Origin: Nitrososphaerota archaeon
GTDB lineage: Archaea > Thermoproteota > Nitrososphaeria > Nitrososphaerales > Gagatemarchaeaceae
Reading direction: 5' to 3'
NCBI GenBank assembly: GCA_027320425.1
Contig: DAHVLJ010000022.1
Location: 43,806 to 107,805, forward strand
Length of the DNA stretch: 64,000 nt
The position numbers were made by a program, and so were the translations under genes. The notes beneath the pieces are model-generated. The model saw only the letters and a list, made by a program, of their open reading frames with translations. It was not told the origin of the DNA and made no database searches. Shown here piece by piece: positions 32,858 to 41,481 of the stretch (the first letter of the stretch is position 1; each line of letters begins with the position of its first letter).

Positions 32858-33717
32858 GTTTTGGCTCGGTGTTTTCCGAGCGCCGTCCCTGACGAAGCGA
32901 GTATGGAGAAGCCAATCACTGCGGCGCCCAGCCACTGCACCGGTGTCAGGGTCTCGCCGAGGAGGAAGTAAGAGAGCCCCACCCCTACGATGATCTCTAT
33001 GAGGAGCAGGACAGCAGACTGACTCGCTCCTGTATACGACAGCCCCTTGGTGAACATGGCGAGCGCCACTACCGTGCAAGGCACCCCCAGCCAGAGTAGA
33101 GCGCCCAGTCCCTCTGGCTGGAAGAAACTAGCCACCGAGATCGGGCCGCCGGCCAGCGCAACAGGCGCGGACTCTACAGCCATGACCACGATGAGGGCAA
33201 AGGAGCTCGAGAGCGAAGAGACACCTAGCTTCTTGCTGAGGACGATGAAAACGGTGTAGCCGAGGGCCGAACAGATCAGAAGGAGGTCCCCCACGGCGGT
33301 ACCCCCCGAACCCAAGCTCGATGAGTAGACAAGGAGCACGCCGACGACCCCCATGACGACCCCGAGGGTTGCCCCGCGGTTTGGCTGTTCCTTTAGCACG
33401 AAGTATGCGACTATGGGAGTGAAAACAACGAAGAGGTTAGAGAGTAGAGAGGCCAAAGACGCGCCAGCCAGGCCCTGCCCCACGAACTGGGAAAGGAACG
33501 CTGACATGTAGACGACCCCTATCGCCCAGACCCAGGGTTTTCTGAGCTCGCTCCAGATTCTGGTCGACTTTCGGAAAACTCCGATGACGACAACGGCGAC
33601 CCCAGCGACGAGGAACCTCTCGAAAAGGAGCAGATATGGGTTCGCGTAGTGAAGCCCTACAGTGATGGCCACGAAGCTGGTGCCCCAGATGATGCCCGCC
33701 CCAGTGGTCAGGGCCAC
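32854..33717 (-). CDS. EamA/DMT family transporter
   Basis: A 287-residue protein with ten hydrophobic helices in two five-helix repeats, each an EamA domain (IIWGTSFVAITVGLHYANP in the first repeat, LLWLGVPCTVVALAMFTKGL in the second). It is likely an exporter of an amino acid or other metabolite. The stop overlaps the tail of the convergent MFS gene by 4 bp. Confidence 0.88.
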   Translation of the reverse strand: MALTTGAGIIWGTSFVAITVGLHYANPYLLLFERFLVAGVAVVVIGVFRKSTRIWSELRKPWVWAIGVVYMSAFLSQFVGQGLAGASLASLLSNLFVVFTPIVAYFVLKEQPNRGATLGVVMGVVGVLLVYSSSLGSGGTAVGDLLLICSALGYTVFIVLSKKLGVSSLSSSFALIVVMAVESAPVALAGGPISVASFFQPEGLGALLWLGVPCTVVALAMFTKGLSYTGASQSAVLLLIEIIVGVGLSYFLLGETLTPVQWLGAAVIGFSILASSGTALGKHRAKT

Positions 33718-33802
33718 GCCTGCGGTCTCCTGGCGTTCTGAAGTCAGAGTGGACTCCGCAAGTCGCTGGAATTTATCTTGCTCGGATGGAAAGCCCGTCT
33801 CC

Positions 33803-34606
33803 TCAACCAGTCATCTCGCCTGACGGTCTCGGAGGGGCAGACAAGCTCTTGGGGCAGATAGAGGAGTATTCGCACGCGCGGCACTTTCCCACGCTGGTGC
33901 TAGATTTCGGCTCGCGTTCTCCCAACCAGTAACCCGCCTTGGAAGCAATCGCCTTCTCGGCTTTTTCTGGTTCGTGTTTCAGGATATGCACCTTCATCCT
34001 GCCAGGATACCTCAACTCCAGCCACTTGGTCTTGCCCTCAAGGAGGGCGCCGGAGATCTGGACTACCCACTCCTTCTTGTGCTGGTCGTCGAGTTCCCCC
34101 GATTTCAGTCTCACCACCGCGAGCTGCATCTGGGAGCAGTCGAACCCCATCCTCTCTAGGAGGAGGCCATAGATCCTGACCTGGTTCTCCTGATCCTCCC
34201 AGAGTGGGGCAGGGTCTCCTTTGGTGGTCTTGAGCTCCACCAACCAGATTGGCCTCCCCTCCGACCAGACGATGTGGTCAGGAGTGCCGACGACGCTGAG
34301 ACCGCCCGACTCCCCCCAAACGTCCAGCACCGCCATGGATGGCTCCTTCCTCGCGATGAGGTCGGCGAACTGCTCCCTGGATATCCTCTCCGTGGGCATG
34401 AGCTCGTCATGGAGGACTGTGCCGGCTGACTTTGCCTCCGATGGTATCTCTCCGAGGGCGAACTCGTTCTCAAGTTTGTATTCGCAGTAGTATTGTTCGG
34501 CTATTGAGGAGACCGCGATGAACCGGGCGCCGTGCCTGAACCCTGACTTCTCGAATCCGAAGAACTGCTGCTCTCTCTTCCGAAGCAGCTCCCAGAAATC
34601 TGACAA
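33803..34606 (-). CDS. Cas4/RecB-like PD-(D/E)XK nuclease with iron-sulfur cysteines
   Basis: A 267-residue nuclease. The active site is VVGTPDHIVW (Asp110) then IWLVELKTT (Glu124, Lys126), with His66 in GTVLHDEL. Cys41 (EQYYCEYK) and Cys242, Cys245, Cys251 (KCRACEYSSICP) match the four Fe-S ligands of Cas4/AddB-type nucleases. No cas genes or CRISPR arrays are in the window, so it is a solitary Cas4-like exonuclease, probably for DNA repair or phage/mobile-element related. TTG at 34606 is 27 nt after an AATTTTAG box. Confidence 0.85.
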   Translation of the reverse strand: MSDFWELLRKREQQFFGFEKSGFRHGARFIAVSSIAEQYYCEYKLENEFALGEIPSEAKSAGTVLHDELMPTERISREQFADLIARKEPSMAVLDVWGESGGLSVVGTPDHIVWSEGRPIWLVELKTTKGDPAPLWEDQENQVRIYGLLLERMGFDCSQMQLAVVRLKSGELDDQHKKEWVVQISGALLEGKTKWLELRYPGRMKVHILKHEPEKAEKAIASKAGYWLGEREPKSSTSVGKCRACEYSSICPKSLSAPPRPSGEMTG

Positions 34607-34679
34607 CGTTCGGAAGCTGGCGGAGTCCGTCTAAAATTGCTTGACGCTGCCGCTCTTGCGTGTTTCGCACCCAATCTCT

Positions 34680-35111
34680 TCAGCCCATTCGACCGATCAA
34701 TTCTCTGACGTGGTCTTCGATCAGCCTTATCCTCTTTCTTTCGAGCGCGCAGTACTCTTCGTAGGGGACGGCGTCGCTGATTGCCCCCACGTCCCAGAGT
34801 TCTACTTCGGATCGGTCACGGATGTAATCAGGGACATCAGTCATGTTCTTCCTGTCGAAGACCAGGACGACCTTGTCGGCGGTCCTAGCCTCGCCTTCGT
34901 CAAGTACCTTAATCCTCGCCTTCGAAAGGTCATAGCCGAACTCCCGCATGACTTCTACGGGGTTGTGGAATTCCTCGGTGAGCATGACGCCGGCTTTCCT
35001 CGGTCTCAACCCTGCGCTGACCGCCCTGTCATCACTTGAGAGCCGGTTGAATGCGGCTTCGGCAATCTGGCTTCGGTTTATGTTTCCTATGCATACGAAA
35101 AGGACCTTCAT
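34680..35111 (-). CDS. Low-molecular-weight protein tyrosine phosphatase-like protein
   Basis: A 143-residue LMW-PTP/arsenate-reductase fold protein. The phosphate loop is FVCIGNINRSQIAEA (Cys-x5-Arg-Ser), where Ile replaces the more common Gly/Thr and the usual Pro after Ser is missing. The general-acid Asp is probably in LWDVGAISD. Substrate could be phosphotyrosine, phosphoarginine or arsenate. The ATG at 35111 opens directly with the beta strand, as in the family. Confidence 0.85.
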   Translation of the reverse strand: MKVLFVCIGNINRSQIAEAAFNRLSSDDRAVSAGLRPRKAGVMLTEEFHNPVEVMREFGYDLSKARIKVLDEGEARTADKVVLVFDRKNMTDVPDYIRDRSEVELWDVGAISDAVPYEEYCALERKRIRLIEDHVRELIGRMG

Positions 35112-35290
35112 CTCTGCATCCCGAGCACGAACCGCCTTCGCGCCTGCTTCGACACCCTCACGTTCGCAGTCGCTCTGCTATGGTATATTGAGGAATCGAG
35201 CGTTTCGGGGGCGGTGTATTTTACCTGACCCCTCGTTCAAAACAATCTTGCATCGAGCGATATACCAAGGTCGAGCACAACACATCTGGG

Positions 35291-35560
35291 TTGACCCTGA
35301 TTACGAACGTCGAGCAGGCGGAGTCGGCGGCCGTGGGATGGCTCCAGCAGAAGTATCAGAAGCGTCTCGGCAAGGTTCGGTTCATGGGTGTGATGCTGGA
35401 GTCAGGGACTTGGCGGGTAAACGCGGACTTCTACATCAAGGGTGACCTTCTCGACAAGAAGCGGAAAAGACTGGTGGTGAGCATCGACCCAGAGACCACG
35501 AGCGTCGTCGGCTACACCGACGTGACTGAAGCTATGCGCGCATCCTCGGTAAAACAGTGA
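35291..35560 (+). CDS. Small PepSY-like alpha/beta protein, 89 residues
   Basis: An 89-residue cytosolic protein. A helix (EQAESAAVGWLQQKYQKR) is followed by three strands (VRFMGVMLESGTWRVNADFY, KRLVVSIDPETTSVVGYTDV), the order of a cystatin or PepSY-like fold. TTG at 35291 lies about 28 nt after a CGATATACC box. I do not recognise the exact family. Confidence 0.65.
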   Translation: MTLITNVEQAESAAVGWLQQKYQKRLGKVRFMGVMLESGTWRVNADFYIKGDLLDKKRKRLVVSIDPETTSVVGYTDVTEAMRASSVKQ

Positions 35561-35587
35561 GCTAAACAGCGGGGTCGGCTACGCCAT

Positions 35588-36124
35588 TTATCCCGGCGCT
35601 GGTTCGGGGCCATTCAGGTCGAAGCGCCACACGTTAACCCGGAGGCGCTTTCCGCTCTCAGGTGGATACTCTAGGTCCTTCTCCAAGATTCGGGCGAAAC
35701 CGAGCTTCCTGCATATAGCGTTCGAAGGTTGGTTGCCCACCGAGGGAAAGGCGAGGAGGAAACGCCTGTCGAGGAGCGCGACGTGGCTGATCAGCAACTT
35801 GGTCGCAGCTGCTGCGATCCCCATTCTCTGGAACTCGGGCAGGACGAACCACCCTGTCTCCCACGCCTTCTCCCCTTCCCATTCTGCTTCCCAGTACCCT
35901 ACGTTCCCCACGGAGTGTTTCTCAGGGCCAGTGATGATGGTGTACATGCACCCAGCGCTTCGGTCGGACGACATCCTGACGTACGCCCGGTGGCGCCGCG
36001 ATATTCTCTCCAGGCTCTCTGGCCCGTTGAGGTGCACCATCTGAGTGGGGTCGCCAAGGGTCTTTTCCAGGACCCACATGTCTCCATCTGCGTAGGGACG
36101 GATTGATACTTCAACGTCGGCCAT
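35588..36124 (-). CDS. GNAT acetyltransferase (RimJ/RimL-like)
   Basis: A 178-residue acetyltransferase. The core reads GNVGYWEAEWEGEKAWETGW, then VLPEFQRMGIAAAATKLL (acetyl-CoA loop Q-R-M-G-I-A) and NQPSNAICRKLGF, which is the RimJ/RimL pattern. The frame is open 59 codons upstream, but that part overlaps the M29 gene and is Arg/Ser-rich without domain similarity, so ATG 36124 is used. The target could be a protein N-terminus or a small molecule. Confidence 0.86.
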   Translation of the reverse strand: MADVEVSIRPYADGDMWVLEKTLGDPTQMVHLNGPESLERISRRHRAYVRMSSDRSAGCMYTIITGPEKHSVGNVGYWEAEWEGEKAWETGWFVLPEFQRMGIAAAATKLLISHVALLDRRFLLAFPSVGNQPSNAICRKLGFARILEKDLEYPPESGKRLRVNVWRFDLNGPEPAPG

Positions 36125-36239
36125 GGGCTTTATTCGCGGGAACCAAGTGCCGCCGGAAAAAGCGTTTCGCCCCGGCCAGACGTTGACAGCCTCCCTGCGT
36201 TGCTGTCCTTTTGTTATCGACCCAAGCCGGCGCGGGCAG

Positions 36240-37307
36240 CTACTCCCATACGAACTTGCCTTTCTCGTAGGTCGGTACTCCGTCGAGGTATATCGTGCCA
36301 CCCTCCTTCATGCTCTTGATCATGTCGATGTGGATAGCGCTCTTGTTCGTCCCGCCTGTCTCGGGGTACGCCCTCCCCACGGCCATGTGGATGGTGTCCC
36401 CCATCTTCTCGTCTAGCAGGATGTTCCTTGTGAACCTGTCTATGCCTCGGTTCATCCCGATGCCCAACTCGCCCAGTTTTCTTGACCCCTCGTCCACATC
36501 GAGCATGGCATTCAGGAGCTCTGCTCCATCTTCAGCGTCGGACTCCACTACCAGGCCCTTCCTGAAAGTCAGGGTCGCCCCTCTGATCTCGCGTCCCTGA
36601 TAGATCACAGGGAGGTCAAAATAGACCTGCCCTTCGACGTGGGTGTCTACGGGAGAGACGAACACCTCCCCGCTCGGCATGTTGTGATCTCCGGCGCTGA
36701 CCTTGGGACGCCTCCCTTCGACGGAAAGAGTGATGTCGGTGTTCTTCCCGACAACCCTGACGTTCTTTGTCTTGGCGAGCCGTTCCGCGAGAACCCCCAT
36801 CTCGGCTGCGAATTTAGGCCAGTCGCGAAGGATTGCCGAGTAGACGAAGTCGCAGTATGCTTCGTAAGACATCTTCGCATCCTGCGCCATCGCTCCGGTG
36901 GGGTGAACGGTGACGTTCCAGCGCTTTCCCTCCATCATCTCCCCTATTGCGGCACCGGCCCGCGTTGCAAGCTGGAGCTTTTCCGGCGGGACGTCGGCCA
37001 TCTCCATGGCGTTGGAGTGGCTTTGAACCAAGAGAAGAACGTCAGCACCCCTGAAGAGTTCCACCACTTGAGGCGCCGTCGCTGAAAGCGTCTCGTGGTC
37101 CGCAGCTCGCATGTACGCCCTGTCGAATTGCCTGTCACCGTCCAGAACCAGGTAGCGTGCTCCGGCCCTGCCGATCTCAGAAGCCAGAGCCACGACGAAC
37201 TCGTGGGCGTCGTGGGAGGCGTTAATCAGCACAAAGTCACCCCGTTTCACCTTACAGGAGTGGCCCACGATGACCTTCGCGTGTTCAGTGATCCTGGGGT
37301 CTGTCAA
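36240..37307 (-). CDS. M29 family aminopeptidase (thermophilic metalloprotease)
   Basis: A 355-residue cytosolic aminopeptidase of family M29. The metal-ligand region is MPSGEVFVSPVDTHVEG with the conserved Glu, GIGMNRGIDRFT and ILLDEKMGDTIHMAVGRAYP, and the C-terminal SAIHIDMI supplies a further His and Asp; two metal ions are expected. It frees N-terminal residues from peptides. TTG at 37307 follows a GTTCAAAG box. It complements the M32 carboxypeptidase at the start of the window. Confidence 0.9.
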   Translation of the reverse strand: MTDPRITEHAKVIVGHSCKVKRGDFVLINASHDAHEFVVALASEIGRAGARYLVLDGDRQFDRAYMRAADHETLSATAPQVVELFRGADVLLLVQSHSNAMEMADVPPEKLQLATRAGAAIGEMMEGKRWNVTVHPTGAMAQDAKMSYEAYCDFVYSAILRDWPKFAAEMGVLAERLAKTKNVRVVGKNTDITLSVEGRRPKVSAGDHNMPSGEVFVSPVDTHVEGQVYFDLPVIYQGREIRGATLTFRKGLVVESDAEDGAELLNAMLDVDEGSRKLGELGIGMNRGIDRFTRNILLDEKMGDTIHMAVGRAYPETGGTNKSAIHIDMIKSMKEGGTIYLDGVPTYEKGKFVWE

Positions 37308-37534
37308 GCGAGACAGGATTGGTGGGACTCGCTTTGAACGTTTGGCTGGAACGAGTAGCCACTAAGGGGGCACCACGGTCAGCGATGGATGACGTGCTCT
37401 GGCGGAGGTGACGATGTGTTGCTTGAAAACAGTTGGCAGAAGGTGCGGTGCCCTAAACTAAACACAAAGGTATAGAGGTCGTAAGGGCCAATTCGTGCTA
37501 CAAACCTTTCACACTATTCGCTCGAGGGCTCGCT

Positions 37535-37906
37535 CTATGCGACCAGGTGGCTGTTAAACGCGGCCGTGTCGAAGTAGATCGCTACTGAAACGAGCTTCTC
37601 GTCCTTCATCTTCCAGAACTCCGCGACTTCTGACGAGAACGGCTTGCCTTTCGGCGAGACCAAATCATATCGTACGAGGGCGAAGCCAGTCTCGCCTTCG
37701 GTGATGAGTTCTTTCACCTTAAGATCCCTGACCATTTTGAAGAAGTTGTTGTTGACATAGAGGTCGCGACCCCTCGTCTCTTTTACGACGGTCCCTGAGA
37801 GAAGGAAGTCTTCCGAGAGCAGATGGCCCCATGCATTTCGTGTGGACAAACTGTCGTAATACTTCTTGAGAAGGGTCTTGAGCCCGGACGAAGCTTCCAC
37901 TCGCAC
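37535..37906 (-). CDS. SnoaL/NTF2-like protein
   Basis: A 123-residue protein with an NTF2-like cone fold: helix LKTLLKKYYDSLSTRNAWG, then LLSEDFLLSGTVV and strands ending EVAEFWKMKDEKLVSVAIYFD, which matches the SnoaL-like polyketide-cyclase superfamily. No catalytic residues can be assigned. A 227-bp gap between it and the M29 gene shows no gene; it contains a GGTATAGAGG motif on the plus strand with no frame after it. Confidence 0.72.
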   Translation of the reverse strand: MRVEASSGLKTLLKKYYDSLSTRNAWGHLLSEDFLLSGTVVKETRGRDLYVNNNFFKMVRDLKVKELITEGETGFALVRYDLVSPKGKPFSSEVAEFWKMKDEKLVSVAIYFDTAAFNSHLVA

Positions 37907-37989
37907 TAGCCTCCGAGCGTCAACAATGTCGACCTGATTTAAGATGACTTGGACGACGCGAAGATGAAGGAGGCAATGCGTGTCGGACG

Positions 37990-38517
37990 CTATGCATCAA
38001 GCAGCACGCCGTTTCTTGATACTTCGGGTTCGGTGCACTGGCTTCGGTCGAAGCAGCATGCGCTCCGCTTACCTGACTTCAGCTTCGAGAGGGTCTTTTC
38101 AATCCGTATGCCGCGCGTCTCAGGGTTTCTGGTCGCGTTGATCCAGCGGATCCAGTCCCACCGCGAGTTGGAAGTTATGTCCGCCCACAGATGTTGCGCC
38201 TGCCTATCAGTCGCAAGCGCCTTCCTCAGATCCCCTGGAACCTTGGGCTCGGGCCATTTCTTGATGGGCTCAATCTCCAGCTTTGCCGATTCTCCTGCGT
38301 CAGCTCCGATGGCTTTGCGCATAGCGCCGTCCACCTTTAGCCAATGGCCGCCCTTCCCGTCGGGCTCGAGGGGTGCCTCAAATGAGTAGCCGTTGATCGT
38401 CCCCTTGGCCATCACCATGCCTCGCGACGGAAGCTTCGCGCTTGCGCCCTTCGGGAGCCTGAGTAGCGTCAAATTTCCAATCCTCGACAGCCTGGATTCG
38501 AAGTGCACTTCGGACAT
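37990..38517 (-). CDS. DUF1905/YdeI (OmpD-associated) family protein
   Basis: A 175-residue protein with an N-terminal DUF1905 beta domain (GMVMAKGTINGYSFEAPLEP, WLKVDGAMRKAIGADAGESA) and a C-terminal YdeI-like helical segment (LRKALATDRQAQHLWADITS, RWDWIRWINATRNPETRGIR). Members are linked to antimicrobial-peptide resistance or are of unknown function. ATG at 38517 is used, because the upstream open frame has no domain. An inverted repeat lies in the presumed 5' leader. Confidence 0.83.
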   Translation of the reverse strand: MSEVHFESRLSRIGNLTLLRLPKGASAKLPSRGMVMAKGTINGYSFEAPLEPDGKGGHWLKVDGAMRKAIGADAGESAKLEIEPIKKWPEPKVPGDLRKALATDRQAQHLWADITSNSRWDWIRWINATRNPETRGIRIEKTLSKLKSGKRSACCFDRSQCTEPEVSRNGVLLDA

Positions 38518-38528
38518 GTGTTTCCTTT

Positions 38529-38550
38529 CCCTGTCCGTCGTCCGACAGGG
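38529..38550. promoter_or_regulatory. Inverted repeat in the YdeI-like leader
   Basis: CCCTGTC and GACAGGG (7-bp arms, 8-nt spacer) lie 12-33 nt upstream of the ATG and 8-10 nt after the CTTTTATC TATA-like box, at the expected transcription start. It could be an operator or a short RNA hairpin hiding the leader. Confidence 0.4.
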
Positions 38551-38678
38551 AGAGTGATAAAAGTTGCAGGTGTGACGGACTACAGGTCTCATGCTGTAGG
38601 GACGTTCTTACTGCTCCTATGTCGTCTGCGGTCGCAGTTGAAAGCTCTTAACGAAGTGCGCACCGTCGGCCCTCTGCT

Positions 38679-39299
38679 TTGGCGAGCGTCCCTGATGACA
38701 GGAAAATCCCTCTCTTCATAACGGGCAGCGTTGTCCGCCGCGTCCTTTCATCCCCGAAGAAGATGGTTTCCAAGTACGTCAATGAAGGAGACGTGGTGGC
38801 CGACCTCGGTTGCGGCCCTGGGTTCTTCACATTTCCCATGGCGGAGCTCGTAGGACAGGGAGGGAAGGTCTACGCTGTAGACTTCGACCCCAGGGCGGTC
38901 GAAGGTGTCGCGAGAAAGGCGAAGGACAGGAAGCTAGACGGGGTGATAGAAGCCCGGTTGAGCTCTGCATCAGAGATAGACTTCATACCCGACGCCTCGG
39001 TCGATTTTGTTTTCGCACATGGCCTCCTGTGCTGCATGAAAGACCACTCGGGAACCCTGAGGCAGATCGGCAGGGTTCTCAGTAAGGAAGGGAAGGCCTA
39101 TCTCAGCGTGACCCGCTTCTCTAGGAAGCAGGACCCCAGGAGCGTGACCGCGGATGAGTGGGAGAAGACCTTGGCGTTGTTCCACGTCATAAGGTCGGGT
39201 CAAGGCCTCTTCATCAGGTGGGCCCTAGTCTCAAAGGACGGGGGTTGGCCGGAACTCCCTGCGTCGGGCGGAATCAGTCCCGCGTGTTGTTGCACGTAG
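38679..39299 (+). CDS. Class I SAM-dependent methyltransferase
   Basis: A 206-residue methyltransferase of the UbiE/Methyltransf_11 type. Motif I is VVADLGCGPGFFTFPMAE, the acidic ribose ligand is in YAVDFDP, and the post-I region VDFVFAHGLLCCMKDHS and GKAYLSVT follow. The C-terminus ends in three Cys. TTG at 38679 lies about 30 nt after a CTCTTAACG box. The substrate is unknown. Confidence 0.87.
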   Translation: MASVPDDRKIPLFITGSVVRRVLSSPKKMVSKYVNEGDVVADLGCGPGFFTFPMAELVGQGGKVYAVDFDPRAVEGVARKAKDRKLDGVIEARLSSASEIDFIPDASVDFVFAHGLLCCMKDHSGTLRQIGRVLSKEGKAYLSVTRFSRKQDPRSVTADEWEKTLALFHVIRSGQGLFIRWALVSKDGGWPELPASGGISPACCCT

Positions 39300-39302
39300 C
39301 GT

Positions 39303-39509
39303 TCACTGGCGTCTGGAGTGGCCTTGGGCGTCTCTGGTGGAGAATGGAGGGTCCATTACGGCTGCGAAGACGGACGCCGCCAGAAAAGCAAGTCCAACTG
39401 CCAAAAAGACCACCATAACTAGGAGGTACTGAATCGAAAAGACAGCGGCGGCCGAGAAGAGTATCCCCAGGGGAAGCGAATATTCTCGCAACCAGCGTGG
39501 CGGCCTCAT
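39303..39509 (-). CDS. Small two-helix membrane protein
   Basis: A 68-residue protein with two hydrophobic segments (about 12-30 and 31-52) and a polar C-terminus. The ATG at 39509 is about 27 nt after an AACTTTAG box. It ends 3 bp from the convergent methyltransferase gene. I do not recognise it; coding is supported by the clean hydrophobic pattern. Confidence 0.5.
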   Translation of the reverse strand: MRPPRWLREYSLPLGILFSAAAVFSIQYLLVMVVFLAVGLAFLAASVFAAVMDPPFSTRDAQGHSRRQ

Positions 39510-39568
39510 GGTGAAGATGTTCCATCGGCTTCCTAAAGTTCATTGCGCCTTCGTGCGACATGACGACT

Positions 39569-40495
39569 CTAGGGATGAAGTGTGTCCAGGGCTTTCTGGC
39601 TCAGGTGTCGGAGACCAGAGAACACGACCCCGGTAAGGAGCCTTGCGTACACTCCGCTCGGGTCCAGGTCAGGGTTGAAGACAGTCACTTCGGCCCCGGC
39701 AGCCCAGGGGGCAAGCGTCGCCAGGAGCTTGGCGAGCTGTCGCGGCCCGATCCCTCCTGGGTCAGGGCTGTCGACCGCGGGCATGTAGCGCGGATCAAGG
39801 ACGTCCACGTCCAGGTGGAGCCAGAACCCATCGACCCCCAAGCTCTTCATCGCGCTGACCGCTTCCTCGGCTACGCTTCTCGCTCCGCACCTCTTCGTGT
39901 CGTTGGAGGAGGCCGCTGAGTGTATGGCGTTTCTCACCTCGGGGAGATATTCATCATTGGCTCTACACCCGAGGTGGATTACATTTTGCGGGTCAAAGTA
40001 TGGTCCGGCTCCGTCGATGTCGGAGATGGACTTCCAGTGGAGCCCGATAGCCGCGGCGAGGTCTTCGCCAGCCAAGCTGGCGATTCTGCTGGAGTTGCCG
40101 GGGTGCCTGAAGTCGGTGTGGCCGTCGATGTGGACAAGGCCGTAGCGTCCCCTCTTCTTGAGCGCGAGCCCCGCACCCATGAGCACGCTGCAGTCGCCCC
40201 CGATGACAAGGGGGCTGTCTCCGGCATTTACCGCCAGGGAGATCTTTTCCGCGAGAGACTTCGAGAATTTGATGATCTGTGTCTCGTTGCGGATATGCCC
40301 GGTCTTGACATCGGCTGAGTATCTACCGGGAGCTACGGTCCCTAAATCAGCGGCTCCTTCGTCTTCGAAGCGTCGGAAGAGCCCGGCACTTCGCAGCGCG
40401 GTTGGTGCGCCGCTGCACCCCGGCAGCGCCCCCGGTTTAGGCGGACGCAGACCAAGGCCTGTCGGCGCGGAAATCAACCGGATCAACCTGGCCAT
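39569..40495 (-). CDS. Arginase/agmatinase family ureohydrolase
   Basis: A 308-residue ureohydrolase. The binuclear Mn site is recognisable in VIGGDCSVLMG, VHIDGHTDFRHP and LHLDVDVLDP. The first metal ligand, normally His in GGDHS, is Cys here (GGDCS), and the second motif has Gly instead of Ala (D-G-H). Such variants occur in the family and may change metal or substrate. Possible substrates are arginine, agmatine or formiminoglutamate-like amidines. Confidence 0.87.
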   Translation of the reverse strand: MARLIRLISAPTGLGLRPPKPGALPGCSGAPTALRSAGLFRRFEDEGAADLGTVAPGRYSADVKTGHIRNETQIIKFSKSLAEKISLAVNAGDSPLVIGGDCSVLMGAGLALKKRGRYGLVHIDGHTDFRHPGNSSRIASLAGEDLAAAIGLHWKSISDIDGAGPYFDPQNVIHLGCRANDEYLPEVRNAIHSAASSNDTKRCGARSVAEEAVSAMKSLGVDGFWLHLDVDVLDPRYMPAVDSPDPGGIGPRQLAKLLATLAPWAAGAEVTVFNPDLDPSGVYARLLTGVVFSGLRHLSQKALDTLHP

Positions 40496-40610
40496 AGGCT
40501 GAGGCCGGTCGGGTCATAAGGAGGGTGTCCGACGACAAAACGTCATCGCCCCACGGGATAATTCACCTCCCGTGTAAAGCCGAATAAATCGTCATCCTCG
40601 CCGTAGTGGC

Positions 40611-41339
40611 GTGGCAGGCGGCATCCCCCAGTACGGCAAACTCGCCAGATACTATGACCGCGTCTATCATTGGAAAGATTATCGCCGGGAAGCGACAATC
40701 ATCCGTGAGCTCGTCCGGGAGCACAAGAAGTCGGAAGGCAGGGACCTCCTAGACGTTGCCTGTGGGACAGGGAAGCACATTCAGTATCTCCGCCGGACTT
40801 TCACATGCACAGGCGTCGATTCGAGCAAAGAGATGTTGGAGGTAGCTAGAAGGAACGCACCTGGAGTCGAGTTCCTCAAGTCCGACATGCGTACCCTCAA
40901 CCTTGGGAGGCGGTTTGATGTCGTCCTCTGCCTTTTCAGCGCCATCGGCTATCTGAGGACCAGGTCCGACCAGAGGAAAGCGATAATCAACTTTACCGCA
41001 CATCTCGAGAAGGGAGGCGTCTTGATAGTCGAGCCGTGGTTCGAAAAGCCTGACTGGAAGAGCGGGACAGTCCACATGCAGACCTACGATTCGAGTGGGC
41101 TAAAGATTGCGCGAGTAGGCTTCAGCAGCGCCGCCGGAGAATTCTCGATAGCCGACGAGTCTTATCTGATAGCCGAGAGAGGGAAGGGAACGGCCTACGT
41201 GAGAGATGCCCAGAGGCTGAGGTTCTTCGAGGCCGACTGGACCGTGGAAACCATGAGGAGGGCTGGGCTTCAGCCGACCTTTTCGAAGAAGAGTCTAATG
41301 CCAGGCCGCAAACTGATGGTCGCGACCAAGATGCCATAG
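40611..41339 (+). CDS. Class I methyltransferase (DesVI-like)
   Basis: A 242-residue methyltransferase. YGKLARYYDRVYHWKDYR at the N-terminus, LLDVACGTGKHIQYL (motif I), CTGVDSSKEMLEVAR and VLCLFSAIGYLRT are the pattern of the sugar N,N-dimethyltransferase (DesVI/TylM1) group, though many relatives have other substrates. GTG at 40611 is 25 nt after a CGAATAAATC box. It is a single gene. Confidence 0.87.
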   Translation: MAGGIPQYGKLARYYDRVYHWKDYRREATIIRELVREHKKSEGRDLLDVACGTGKHIQYLRRTFTCTGVDSSKEMLEVARRNAPGVEFLKSDMRTLNLGRRFDVVLCLFSAIGYLRTRSDQRKAIINFTAHLEKGGVLIVEPWFEKPDWKSGTVHMQTYDSSGLKIARVGFSSAAGEFSIADESYLIAERGKGTAYVRDAQRLRFFEADWTVETMRRAGLQPTFSKKSLMPGRKLMVATKMP

Positions 41340-41481
41340 CGCCGTGCGTTGTTTTCGCAGCGCCGCCAGGTACATGATGATATCCAGTTCCAGGGAGCCC
41401 CTACGCCCCTAGAGTCTGCTTGAAGCGGTATCGCTCATAGCGCGCTTCCGCTAAGAAGCCTTCGGACGCCAGTAAGCCAAA

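Noticed and set aside
39535..39555. GTTCATTGCGCCT match to the repeat core
   Set aside because: Only about 13 nt match; the flanks differ and it lies in the region upstream of a small membrane gene, so chance is likely.
41340..41481. Minus-strand C-terminus-like peptide (ASEGFLAEARYERYRF) in a non-coding gap
   Set aside because: About 25 codons with no upstream continuation, since the plus-strand membrane gene occupies that DNA; could be a relic but not supportable.
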